A stretch of DNA of 64,000 nucleotides from positions 933,447 to 997,446 of the forward strand of contig NZ_JBQKUO010000001.1 in assembly GCF_052156635.1 (NCBI RefSeq). The letters run 5' to 3'. Below the pieces are notes generated by a model. The model had not been told where the DNA came from. It did not search any database and saw nothing but the letters and a program-made list of their open reading frames with translations. The position numbers were made by a program, and so were the translations under genes. The DNA comes from Nitrospina sp052156635. GTDB lineage: Bacteria > Nitrospinota > Nitrospinia > Nitrospinales > Nitrospinaceae. Of this stretch, positions 1-7,787 are shown piece after piece. Position 1 is the first letter of the stretch. Each line of letters opens with the position of its first letter.

Positions 1-192
1 CAACTGCCCGCAACCTACCGTCACATCCCTTCCATGCTGCAGGACCTGCGCGCCGGCAAACGCACCGAGATCGACGCCCTGAACGGCGCGGTGATGAGGC
101 TGGGCGAACAGCACGGCGTCCCGGTGCCGCACAACACGCAGGTGTACCACCTCATCCGCTTCGCGGAAACCAAACGGGAATTGAAAGCTTGA
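1..192 (+). CDS. panE: 2-dehydropantoate 2-reductase, C-terminal end (partial)
   Basis: The window opens inside this gene; 63 codons remain before the TGA. The visible peptide contains SMLQDLRAGKRTEIDALNG followed by a GVPVP-type stretch, which is the hallmark of the C-terminal domain of ketopantoate reductase (PanE/ApbA family). This enzyme makes pantoate with NADPH in the pathway to pantothenate and CoA, in the cytoplasm. The N-terminal Rossmann domain lies outside the window and cannot be checked. A hairpin terminator follows 25 bases after the stop, so it is the last gene of its transcript. Confidence 0.85.
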   Translation, partial: QLPATYRHIPSMLQDLRAGKRTEIDALNGAVMRLGEQHGVPVPHNTQVYHLIRFAETKRELKA

Positions 193-217
193 TTGACAGG
201 GGGAACGCCGAAAAGCA

Positions 218-256
218 AAAAGCCGTCCGCCGCGATGCAGTGCGGGGACGGCTTTT
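218..256 (+). terminator. Intrinsic terminator after panE
   Basis: An 11-bp inverted repeat, AAAAGCCGTCC and GGACGGCTTTT, has a 17-nt loop and ends in a run of T on the plus strand. The A-run on the other side makes it possibly bidirectional, which would also serve the tRNA-Asn on the minus strand. Confidence 0.8.
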
Positions 257-264
257 CTGTATCT

Positions 265-338
265 GGCTCCGGAGACAGGACTCGAACCTGTAACACAGCG
301 GTTAACAGCCGCTTGCGCTACCATTGCGCCACTCCGGA
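265..338 (-). tRNA. tRNA-Asn (anticodon GTT), CCA encoded
   Basis: The minus strand folds as a cloverleaf. The acceptor TCCGGAG pairs with CTCCGGA, the discriminator is G, and CCA is encoded. The anticodon loop CTGTTAA sits in an AGCGG/CCGCT stem, and the T-arm contains GTTCGAGTC. The gene lies downstream of recR on the same strand. Confidence 0.95.
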
Positions 339-747
339 ATGGTAGTTTCGGGATCGGGTGCTTCTGAAAACCCCATAATTTACGCAATTATACCCGACCG
401 GTCAAGTCAAAACCACCCCCTGCGGGGGAAGCAGACTTTCCCATTCAAAATCAGATAATCGGCCATGCAAATTGGGCGAACGATGGTCGGGGGAAAGGCA
501 ACGGAGGCCCTTTGACAAAGGTTTGGACCGCTTTGCGTGCAGGTCGAACGATGATCGGTGGGTACAATTCAACCTATAGATTCTTCGCTCACGCTCAGAA
601 TGACAACTGACAGGGAACCCCCCCCTGGCCCCCCTCACAAGGGGGAACCGGGTTGCACCCGGAGGCGGCGGGATCGATCTAGCATTGCGCTCGCGGACTC
701 TCGTTCGCGGCACCCCGCATTCGCCCATTCGCTGTGGACCACGCCCG
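339..747. other. Intergenic stretch with repeat-like pieces, no gene seen
   Basis: I see no convincing coding sequence. The stretch has low-complexity palindromic bits typical of dispersed repeats, such as CCCCTGCGGGGG near 417, a CCCCCC/GGGGG pair at 620-646 and ACCGGGTTGCACCCGG near 648. It also holds GGGCGAACGATGG at 474, which recurs in the 57-nt repeats at 49.0 kb. Confidence 0.5.
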
Positions 748-1356
748 CTAGTCGGAAAACTTCATCTCGGTGCGGCCTTCCAATGATTTCGACAGGGTCA
801 CGGGGTCGGCGTATTCGATGTCGCCGCCCACCGGCAGCCCGCGCGCGATGCGGGTGACGCGCACGTTGTATCCCTTCATCATGCGCGCGATGAACACGGC
901 GGTGCTCTCGCCTTCCATGTCCGGGTTGGTGGCGAGGATGATTTCCTTTATCTCGCGCGTCTCGGTCTTGGCCTTCAACTCGCCGATGGTGAGGTCCGCC
1001 GGGCCGATGCCGTCGAGCGGCGAGATCACCCCCATCAGCACGTGGTACTCGCCTCTGAAGTCGCCGACGTTCTCCATCACGTACACGTCGTACGGTTCCT
1101 CGACGACGCAGATGACGCCGTGGTCGCGGCGGGTGTCGGAGCAGATGTCGCACAGTTCCTTGTCGCTGATGCCGTGACAGTTTTTGCACAGCACGATCTT
1201 CTCTTTTATGTTGACGACGGCGCGCGACAGTTTCTCCGCCTGCTCTTTCGGCCCGCGCATGAGGTAGAACGACAGGCGTTCGGCGGTCTTCTGCCCGATG
1301 CCGGGCAGCCGCTTGAGCTCTTCGATGAGTTCCGTGACGGGTGCGGGACGCTTCAT
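748..1356 (-). CDS. recR: Recombination protein RecR
   Basis: The product has 202 residues, the usual length. RecR works with RecO and RecF to load RecA on gapped DNA. The order of parts is an N-terminal helix-hairpin-helix (LPGIGQKTAERL, residues 17-28), a four-cysteine zinc finger (Cys57, Cys60, Cys69, Cys72), and then a TOPRIM domain of about residues 80-175 with EEP and a TNPDMEGESTA stretch. Its ATG overlaps the stop of the YbaB gene by four bases, indicating translational coupling. It is the last protein gene of the SRP RNA-dnaX-ybaB-recR set, an arrangement conserved in distant bacteria. Confidence 0.97.
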   Translation of the reverse strand: MKRPAPVTELIEELKRLPGIGQKTAERLSFYLMRGPKEQAEKLSRAVVNIKEKIVLCKNCHGISDKELCDICSDTRRDHGVICVVEEPYDVYVMENVGDFRGEYHVLMGVISPLDGIGPADLTIGELKAKTETREIKEIILATNPDMEGESTAVFIARMMKGYNVRVTRIARGLPVGGDIEYADPVTLSKSLEGRTEMKFSD

Positions 1357-1682
1357 GCTTGCGGGGGCGGAAACAGGCCGGGGATGTTCAGGCCGCCGGT
1401 GATCTTGCCCATCTCTTCCTGTGACAGGGCCTGCACCTTGCGGTGGACTTCGTTGATCGCACCCGTGACGAGGTCTTCCAGGATGGCGCGGTCCTGCATG
1501 TTGATCAATTCTTCGTCGATGTGCACCGACAGGATTTCGTTGAGGCCGTTGGCGGTGATCTTCACCATGCCGCCGCCGGCGGAGGCCTCGACGGTCTTGC
1601 CTGCGAGCTCGCTCTGCATCTCGGCCATCTTTTCCTGGATGGCCTGCGCGTTTTTCATGAGGTCGCCGAATTTACCGAACAT
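1353..1682 (-). CDS. YbaB/EbfC-family nucleoid-associated protein
   Basis: This 109-residue protein has the YbaB/EbfC layout: an N-terminal helical start MFGKFGDLMKNAQAIQEKM, a central sheet with SAGGGMVKITANG, and a helical C-terminus with LEDLVTGAINEVHRK. Family members are DNA-binding dimers of the nucleoid. The gene lies 18 bases after dnaX and overlaps recR by four bases. Its place between these two genes is a classic conserved neighbourhood and supports the family call. Confidence 0.95.
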   Translation of the reverse strand: MFGKFGDLMKNAQAIQEKMAEMQSELAGKTVEASAGGGMVKITANGLNEILSVHIDEELINMQDRAILEDLVTGAINEVHRKVQALSQEEMGKITGGLNIPGLFPPPQA

Positions 1683-1700
1683 GATGAGTTCCTTTTGCGT

Positions 1701-3416
1701 TTAACGAATGACGATGCCGCCGAAAATATCGAGGGCGTCTTTCAGGATTTCCTCTTCCGACGGACTGCCTTTTTTATCGTAACGTTTTGCCGTTTTTTTT
1801 TGAGCCGTGCCCTCGGGTGCCGCGCTGGGTGCCGCTGCCGCGACCGGTGCTGCGGGTGCGTCGCTTGCGTCCGCGCCGTTGCCGTCGTTGCCGTTGGCGA
1901 TGTCGAGCTGGATCGGGATGCCTGCGCGCCCGCACACCGCCTGCGCCGCGTCGCGGATCACTTCCAGGTTTTCCTCTTTGCCCACCAGGTCGCGGGTGTA
2001 CGGATCCGGAAAGCGGAGGTGCAAACCGTCTTCACCGAGTGCCACCACCGTGCAGTTGTCGAGGAAGGTGCCGAGCGACCGTTTCTTCTCGCTGGCCAGC
2101 GCGCGAATCTGCTCCCACTGCGATCCTGCCGGGGCGCTGGGTGCCCTGGCCACGGGCGGGGCGGAGGGCGCAGGCTCACTGGACGGCACCGGCACGGAAA
2201 CGGAGGCCGGTTGGGTCGCAACAGGCGCAGCCTGCGGCGTCACCACCGCGGCTCCGGCCGAGGACGGAACGGGTGCGGCGCCACCTGCGGCGTTGATCTT
2301 CTGGATCAACTGGTCGATCTCCTGGTACGGACGGACGTCGGTGAGACGCAACACCGCCATCTCGAAAATCAGGCGCGGCAGGGAACCCCGTTTCATGTCC
2401 ATCTCCGCACGCGACAGCACGGTGAACATTTGCTGCAGTTGGTCCGTCTCCAGGGGGCCCGCCTGTTTCTTCAGCGTTTCGATGTCGCAGGTGCGGGTGC
2501 TGACCAGCGTTTCGGGTTTGGCCGAAACCTTGACGAACATCAGGTTGCGCACGTATTCGATGAGGTCGCGGCAGAACAGGCTCAGGTCCTTGCCGCGGTC
2601 GGCGACTTCCTGCACCAGACCCAGCAGCGCCGCGGCATCGCCTGCGATGACGCGGTCCATGAACTGTTCGAGGATGCCCTGGCCGACGATGCCCAACACC
2701 GACTCCACCGACGCGTGGTCCACCTCGCGCCCGGCGAAGGCGATCACCTGGTCGAGCAGGCTCTGTGCGTCGCGCATGCTCCCGGCGCCGTTGGTGGCGA
2801 TTTCTTCCAAGCTTTTCTGGTCGATGGCGATGTTGTCTTTTTTGCAGATGAGTTCGAGCTGGGCGCAGATCTGCGCATGGTTGAGCGGCTTGAACTCGAA
2901 ACACTGGCACCGCGACAGGATGGTTTCCGGAATCTTGATGAGTTCCGTCGTCGCGAACAGGAACACCACCTGCGGCGGCGGTTCCTCCAGCGTTTTCAAA
3001 AGCGCGTTGAAGGCGCTGCGGCTCAGCATGTGCACTTCGTCGATGATGTACACCTTGAAGCGGCACGACGACGTGCTGTACTGCACGTTCTCGATGAGGT
3101 CGCGCACTTCGGCGACGCCGTTGTTCGACGCGCCGTCGATCTCCAGCACGTCGAGGCTGTTGCCTTCGCGGATTTCGATGCAATGGGTGCAGGTGTCGCA
3201 GGGTTCGGGCGTGGGACCCTGCTCGCAATTGAGCGCTTTCGCCAGCAGGCGCGCGGTGGTGGTTTTGCCGACGCCGCGCGTGCCGGAAAACAGGTAGGCG
3301 TGCGCGATGCGGTCCAGCTCGATGGCGTTTTTCAGGGTGCGGACAATATGCTCCTGCCCGATCAGCTCCGAAAATTTCTGCGGACGCCATTTGCGCGCCG
3401 AGACCTGGTAATCCAT
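1701..3416 (-). CDS. dnaX: DNA polymerase III subunit gamma/tau
   Basis: This 571-residue protein is the ATPase core of the clamp loader in the replisome. The AAA+ domain shows Walker A GTRGVGKT (residues 45-52), a zinc module with Cys64, Cys73, Cys76 and Cys79, and Walker B with IIDEVHML around residue 126. An SRC sensor motif lies near residue 170. A Pro/Ala-rich linker starts near residue 380 and leads to a tau-type C-terminal region. I did not find an obvious slippery frameshift heptamer that would make a short gamma form. The gene is directly downstream of the SRP RNA on the same strand. Confidence 0.97.
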   Translation of the reverse strand: MDYQVSARKWRPQKFSELIGQEHIVRTLKNAIELDRIAHAYLFSGTRGVGKTTTARLLAKALNCEQGPTPEPCDTCTHCIEIREGNSLDVLEIDGASNNGVAEVRDLIENVQYSTSSCRFKVYIIDEVHMLSRSAFNALLKTLEEPPPQVVFLFATTELIKIPETILSRCQCFEFKPLNHAQICAQLELICKKDNIAIDQKSLEEIATNGAGSMRDAQSLLDQVIAFAGREVDHASVESVLGIVGQGILEQFMDRVIAGDAAALLGLVQEVADRGKDLSLFCRDLIEYVRNLMFVKVSAKPETLVSTRTCDIETLKKQAGPLETDQLQQMFTVLSRAEMDMKRGSLPRLIFEMAVLRLTDVRPYQEIDQLIQKINAAGGAAPVPSSAGAAVVTPQAAPVATQPASVSVPVPSSEPAPSAPPVARAPSAPAGSQWEQIRALASEKKRSLGTFLDNCTVVALGEDGLHLRFPDPYTRDLVGKEENLEVIRDAAQAVCGRAGIPIQLDIANGNDGNGADASDAPAAPVAAAAPSAAPEGTAQKKTAKRYDKKGSPSEEEILKDALDIFGGIVIR

Positions 3417-3462
3417 GCGTGACGACCTGCGGAGGGGACCAGCGGACGCTGGGGAAAATTCA

Positions 3463-3576
3463 AGGCAGAATTGTTGGGGAACTCACAGCACCCAAGGAAA
3501 CTTGCTACCGTTGCTTCCTTCCGGACCTGGCGGGGTTTACAAGACCTCGTTGCGTGAGGCCCAACAAAACTGCCAA
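3463..3576 (-). ncRNA. ffs: Signal recognition particle RNA (4.5S type)
   Basis: The minus strand contains the nearly invariant SRP core GGTCCGGAAGGAAGC (complement at about 3510-3527) in an asymmetric hairpin. The ends pair over about 16 bp, with GGCAGTTTTGTTGGG at the 5' side and CCCCAACAATTCTGCC at the 3' side. The length of about 114 nt fits the bacterial short form without an Alu domain. The exact ends are estimated from the pairing. The gene sits just before dnaX, as scr does in Bacillus. Confidence 0.95.
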
Positions 3577-3620
3577 ATTCTTTCGACCATCTTATGCCAA
3601 AACGGCACCCGATTCCAACC

Positions 3621-3998
3621 TTAATCCGGCAGAACCCGGGAGCAACGGCCTGAATTCAAAAAGGCTTTTAAATCCCGTCGTTTCTCACCTCTCATCGGGC
3701 TTTCAGTCCCCATGGTAAAGGGGGGTGCCCATCGACTTGCGTCCACTACCAGACATAGAGCACCCAAAAAAGAATGGTCTCTCTGTTCTATCAAAACTCC
3801 AACAATAAGAAAAACAATACTATTATAAAATAGGTGTGAAGGCGAATAGTGTACCAGATAGCAGGAGACTATTCGCCATAGCTCACCCGAAAAAACAGCA
3901 TTGCGGTCATAAATAAACAGGCTTTCCAAAGAAGGCGTAAAGTAAACCGCCAGGCTCGCCACAGTAATTCCACAGGTCCATGCTGGGATTTTAGTCAT
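3621..3998 (-). pseudogene. Truncated rhombosortase (rhomboid-type protease remnant)
   Basis: The first 85 or so residues look like the start of a rhomboid-family rhombosortase: a membrane segment, then GELWRIVSCYLVHYSPSHLF and another hydrophobic helix. After residue 85 the frame continues into repeat-like DNA that gives a charged, unrelated tail. The catalytic serine (GxSG) and histidine helices are absent, so no protease activity is expected. Its ATG overlaps, in an ATGA, the stop that ends the GlyGly-CTERM-like tail of the upstream lipoprotein frame, showing that the two were once co-translated. Confidence 0.75.
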
Positions 3999-4090
3999 GG
4001 CATCGTTTTATTCCGATTTACATACAAACCCAATGCGATCATCAAACTGAGAAGCACGAAGTAAATATCCAAACTCCCCATGCCTGTATA
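3995..4090 (-). pseudogene. Detached GlyGly-CTERM-like sorting tail, in frame after the lipoprotein stop
   Basis: Directly after the TGA at 4093-4091, the lipoprotein frame stays open for 31 codons. It encodes a short glycine/serine motif (TGMGSLD), a hydrophobic helix (IYFVLLSLMIALGLYV) and a basic end (NRNK). This is the layout of a GlyGly-CTERM rhombosortase target signal. The tail's own stop overlaps the start of the truncated rhombosortase. The simplest reading is that one nonsense change cut the sorting signal from the lipoprotein. Readthrough of the TGA cannot be excluded. Confidence 0.65.
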
Positions 4091-4876
4091 TCAGGGGTTG
4101 CGTATCACTTTAAAAGATTCCGGCGATTCTTTGATCTTCTCCTTAAAAAGATTCAACTGCTCATTCAAATTGACGATCAAGTCTTTGGAAGCCTCATTAA
4201 ATCCTTCCATCCTGTCCAAGCGACTTTGCTCTGAAAGATTAACCGGGGTCGCTTTACTTTTTATATGGCTTAAACCCGGCGCCCGGAAAAGCATCTTACG
4301 GCTTTTGATGTCATATACGACTGCATCCAGCATGGTGTGGGTATCATTTTTCTCGCCCTTAACCGCATACATACCAATGACCGTCCAGTAATAAATAGAA
4401 TTGAAATCTTCATCCGAAAATTGTGTTTGATCATAGGACAACAGGACTATGACATCGATACCGTACATGGTTTTGATCTGATCGAGATTGGTGAAACTTC
4501 CATTTGGTTTTAAATAGGCAGATGGAATCAATTCAATGGATTTGACAAAATCGTATTGCTTGAAATGCGCCGCGACTTCTTTCATGAGCATCATCTTGTC
4601 TTTTTCAGTAAAGCTTTCCGGTCCGTAGTTTCCGATGAGACCTGATTGCTGGGCATGGACTGATCGACGGACCTCAATTGAACTGCCAGGAACAAAAGAG
4701 ATACCCACCCGCAAGGGCAACGACAGAGTTGGAATGGAGGGAGACTCTATTTTAGAATCTTCGTTCGGATATAAATACTGAACAACACTGGTTTTTTGAT
4801 GACTTGAAGTGGCACATCCAACCAGCGCAAGCTGAAATACAATCAGGGTAAAAAAAACTATTTTATGTTTGAGCAT
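4091..4876 (-). CDS. Lipoprotein, rhombotarget type, lacking its sorting tail
   Basis: The chosen ATG has GGAGGG about 7 bases upstream and gives a 261-residue protein with a lipoprotein signal: MLKHK, a hydrophobic run, and the lipobox LVGC. An upstream in-frame start adds 36 residues that do not look like a signal. The mature part resembles proteins that pair with rhombosortase (rhombotarget lipoproteins). Its biochemical role is unknown. It has a middle segment with VIVLLSYDQTQF and a long helical C-terminus. The in-frame tail after the stop and the adjacent truncated protease support the family call. AT content is higher than in the neighbours, suggesting transfer or relaxed selection. 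Confidence 0.7.
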   Translation of the reverse strand: MLKHKIVFFTLIVFQLALVGCATSSHQKTSVVQYLYPNEDSKIESPSIPTLSLPLRVGISFVPGSSIEVRRSVHAQQSGLIGNYGPESFTEKDKMMLMKEVAAHFKQYDFVKSIELIPSAYLKPNGSFTNLDQIKTMYGIDVIVLLSYDQTQFSDEDFNSIYYWTVIGMYAVKGEKNDTHTMLDAVVYDIKSRKMLFRAPGLSHIKSKATPVNLSEQSRLDRMEGFNEASKDLIVNLNEQLNLFKEKIKESPESFKVIRNP

Positions 4877-5037
4877 ATCCTTACCCTCCCGCCAGATTAA
4901 TGGGTTTGTAATACCGGCTCGAGATTGCGCTTTAGATATACTTTCACATGTAATTTCAAACTGTGAACTTGCGTTCACTCTCAACCTATTGCCACCCCCA
5001 CTAGAGGGTCAACCGGTTTTCTCTTCGTAGAGGAGAG

Positions 5038-5123
5038 CGGAGAGGGAGGGATTCGAACCCTCGGTAGGGGTCACCTACACACGCTTTCCAAGCGTGCGCC
5101 TTCAACCGCTCGGCCACCTCTCC
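5038..5123 (-). tRNA. tRNA-Ser (anticodon GGA)
   Basis: This is a class II tRNA with a long variable arm. The acceptor GGAGAGG pairs with CCTCTCC, the discriminator is G, and the anticodon loop CTTGGAA reads GGA. The T-arm has GGTTCGAATCC. The 3' CCA is not encoded. Confidence 0.96.
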
Positions 5124-5226
5124 TTGTTTCGGAATTTAGAGGAAACGGGTTGTCATTAAGATTGGGCTGGGGGACCATCGATGCGCCCACCGGGCATTAC
5201 CCCGTTACCCGTTCCCTGTATAGGAA

Positions 5227-5312
<86 letters not shown>

Positions 5313-5327
5313 CAAGGAAAAAATAAG

Positions 5328-5401
5328 TACGCCCAAGAGGACTCGAACCTCCGACCTACGGTTCCGCAAACCGTCGCTCTATCCAGCTGAGCTATGGGCG
5401 C
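5328..5401 (-). tRNA. tRNA-Arg (anticodon GCG)
   Basis: The cloverleaf has the acceptor GCGCCCA pairing with TGGGCGT (one G-U pair), discriminator A, and a D-arm with AGCTCAGCTGGATAGAGC. The anticodon stem is ACGGT/ACCGT around the loop TTGCGGA. The anticodon is GCG, where most bacteria use ACG with inosine to read CGU, CGC and CGA. CCA is not encoded. Confidence 0.94.
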
Positions 5402-5460
5402 ATGATCTTTTAAAATTCGAATGTCGTGTTAATTGGCTTCCGCCGCCATGCCTGGCGCGG

Positions 5461-6090
5461 TCAACCTACGGATTCCGGAATGAAATCCATCAACTGCAAA
5501 CTGTAGCGCGGATGCTCGAACGCGTACATCGCCGGGTACATGGCAAACGCCCATCCGTCGAAAATCAGGTTGCCGCTGTCGGTGATGACCAGCCGGACCG
5601 CCGGGTTCTGCAACTCGTTGCCCTTCGACGTGATCTCGGATCCGGTCAGTACGAAGTTGGGCAGAAACGCGCCCGTCGTGACCGTGATGCCGCTCGTGCC
5701 CAGGGGGAAACTGTCCCCGAGGGTCACCGTTTTCGTTTCACTTTTCTCGTCGTCGGTCTTGTCGCGGACCAGTATTTTAACCGCTTTCCATTTTCCTTCA
5801 ACTGTTTTCGGCACCACCAGCTTGCGGTTCACCTTTTCCGCCTGCTCGAGGTCCGGGTGTCCCTCCACTTCGGTGGCAGAGCCCTCGGCCATCTGCTGGT
5901 CGGTCAGAGGCGGGGCCTCACGCGAGAACGAGCCTTCCACGTCCTGCGGTTTTTCGTTGAGCGCCGCGACGTCCACCGCGCCTGCGGTGTCCTTGCCGTC
6001 GGAGTCGCCCATGGAGCAGGCCGCGCCGAGAAAAGCGATTACCATAGCAAGGACCGCGGTCCGAAACAATGATTTCATTGAAGTTTTCAC
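5461..6090 (-). CDS. DUF2155-like lipoprotein
   Basis: I chose the GTG at 6090 because GGAAGG lies six bases upstream; the ATG at 6078 is too far from it. The product of 209 residues has a lipoprotein signal ending in FLGAAC. An acidic linker leads to a C-terminal domain with VEGKWKAVKILVRDK, a FLPNFVLTG stretch, and the end FEHPRYSLQLMDFIP. This matches what I know of DUF2155 proteins of Deltaproteobacteria, whose function is unknown. It is likely anchored in the outer membrane facing the periplasm. It sits among tRNA genes on the same strand. Confidence 0.75.
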   Translation of the reverse strand: MKTSMKSLFRTAVLAMVIAFLGAACSMGDSDGKDTAGAVDVAALNEKPQDVEGSFSREAPPLTDQQMAEGSATEVEGHPDLEQAEKVNRKLVVPKTVEGKWKAVKILVRDKTDDEKSETKTVTLGDSFPLGTSGITVTTGAFLPNFVLTGSEITSKGNELQNPAVRLVITDSGNLIFDGWAFAMYPAMYAFEHPRYSLQLMDFIPESVG

Positions 6091-6310
6091 AAATAACCTT
6101 CCCGCCCCGGCTGGAACCCGGTGGCAACGGAATTTCTTATTCAATAAAACGATTTGGTAGAGCCACTTTACCAGAAACCGGGAGCCCCCGTCCACAAATC
6201 TCAAGTGGTTGAATAAAAAGGAATGGTCGCCCGCCGAAGTGAATTGGGGCGTGGCGTTTTCTCCGTCGATGTGCGGGCCGGGTAAGACAGGGATTGCTGA
6301 TCTGCACTTG

Positions 6311-7312
6311 CTATGAATTCTCCAGCACGATTTTTCCGGTGTGCTTGTTGCTGGCGAACAGGGCGTGCGCTTCGTTCGCCTCGGCATAGCGAAACCGTTT
6401 CTCGTGGAGGAGGGGTTTCAGTTTTCCCGAATCGGCCAGCCGGGCCACCACGCTCAGGATGTGACCGTGGTCGGCGCGCTTCTCGCCCGTGATCATTGGC
6501 AACAGCATGAAGACCAGGTGCAGGGACAATCCCTTGACGTGCATGTTCGTCAGGTCGTGCGTGTTCTGGCCGATGATCGACACCACGCGGCCCCACGGCG
6601 CGGCGGCCTCCAAAGATTTGTCGAGGGTGGCTCCCCCGACCGTGTCGTAGATCACATCGAACCCCTTGCCGCCGGTCAGGCGCTTCACGTAATCCGCCAC
6701 GCTTTCATCGCGGTAGAAAATGATATCGTCTGCGCCGAGGCTTTTGGCGAGGTCGGCCTTGTCCTGGGTGGAGACGGTGGTGGCCACGCGCAGTCCGCGT
6801 GTTTTGGCCAGTTGAATGGCAATGTGCCCGACCCCGCCCACTCCCGCGTGCACCAGCAGGGTGTCGTCCTGCGCGATTTTGGCGCGGTCGAACAGGCCTT
6901 CCCACGCGGTGATGCTGACCAGGGGCAGGGCGGCGGATTCCGCAAAGCCCAGGGTGGTGGGTTTTTTGGCGATCAGGTTGGCGTCCGCCAGCATGAAATC
7001 GGCGAGTGCCCCGTTCAGGTTTCCGGCCTGACCCTTCAGCCCTCCGGCGCACCCGTACACTTCGTCGCCCACTTGAAAATCGCTGACCCCGGCACCGACT
7101 TCGGCGACGACGCCCGCGACATCCATATGCAGGATGGCGGGCAGGTCCGGATTGATACCCAGGTCGGCGGTCAGGATTTTGTGGTCGACCGGGTTGAGGC
7201 TGGTGGCCCGGGTTTCGATCAGCACATGGCCGGGCTGGACGGCGGGTTTGGCGGCTTCGCCCTCGACAAACTTGGCGGACTCGCCGTATTCATGCACCAG
7301 GTAGGCTTTCAT
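6311..7312 (-). CDS. Zinc-type alcohol dehydrogenase-like / quinone oxidoreductase family protein
   Basis: This 333-residue protein has the medium-chain dehydrogenase/reductase fold. The N-terminal GroES-like domain contains SLNPVDHKIL and GDEVYGCAGG. A Rossmann domain carries VHAGVGGVGHIAIQLAK (residues about 155-171) for NADP(H). The usual structural-zinc cysteines are missing, which fits the quinone-oxidoreductase branch (zeta-crystallin type) rather than true alcohol dehydrogenases. The substrate cannot be told from sequence. It sits alone between tRNA genes and is probably not in an operon. Confidence 0.85.
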   Translation of the reverse strand: MKAYLVHEYGESAKFVEGEAAKPAVQPGHVLIETRATSLNPVDHKILTADLGINPDLPAILHMDVAGVVAEVGAGVSDFQVGDEVYGCAGGLKGQAGNLNGALADFMLADANLIAKKPTTLGFAESAALPLVSITAWEGLFDRAKIAQDDTLLVHAGVGGVGHIAIQLAKTRGLRVATTVSTQDKADLAKSLGADDIIFYRDESVADYVKRLTGGKGFDVIYDTVGGATLDKSLEAAAPWGRVVSIIGQNTHDLTNMHVKGLSLHLVFMLLPMITGEKRADHGHILSVVARLADSGKLKPLLHEKRFRYAEANEAHALFASNKHTGKIVLENS

Positions 7313-7340
7313 GAGTCACAACTCCTGTTCTAAAAACCAG

Positions 7341-7380
7341 AAGAGGGTTGAAGCCTGTCGATGGGCTCAACCCTCTTTTT
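7341..7380. terminator. Strong hairpin with T-run between the tRNA and the dehydrogenase gene
   Basis: AGAGGGTTGAAGCC pairs with GGGCTCAACCCTCT and is followed by five T on the plus strand. Both flanking genes are on the minus strand. It could end tRNA transcription bidirectionally and insulate the dehydrogenase gene. Confidence 0.6.
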
Positions 7381-7389
7381 CGGAATGAC

Positions 7390-7482
<93 letters not shown>

Positions 7483-7577
7483 TTGTATTCGTTTTCTTTT
7501 TTCGAGACGTCCCGGCACCGCTCCGGCCGGGGTTCCACTTCTTTCTTTTTTAAAACGGGCCGCCCGCCCGCTGTATC

Positions 7578-7663
7578 TGGCGGAGGGAGTAGGATTCGAA
7601 CCCACGGACCTTTCGGTCAACGGTTTTCAAGACCGCCGCCTTAAACCACTCGGCCATCCCTCC
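7578..7663 (-). tRNA. tRNA-Ser (anticodon TGA), CCA encoded
   Basis: This class II tRNA has the acceptor GGAGGGA pairing with TCCCTCC, discriminator G, and an encoded CCA. The anticodon loop is CTTGAAA, with a variable arm GACCGAAAGGTC. It follows serS by 124 bases on the same strand and may be co-transcribed with its own synthetase. Confidence 0.96.
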
Positions 7664-7787
7664 ATTCATTCGGTATCGCCCTCGGTGACCTCAATGTACC
7701 CAAGTCCGGCCCAAACTGCAAGAAGTCATGGCTTTGGGGCCCGTCCGGCCCGCGCCCGGCTCCGCAAACTGCGAAACCGTACCAGAT

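Noticed and set aside
1443..3422. 659-codon open frame on the plus strand
   Set aside because: It is the antisense of dnaX and ybaB. The product is His/Arg-rich with no motif, as expected from GC-rich antisense frames.
6201..6596. 131-codon minus-strand frame next to the dehydrogenase gene
   Set aside because: It overlaps the dehydrogenase gene in another frame and continues into non-coding DNA; no support.
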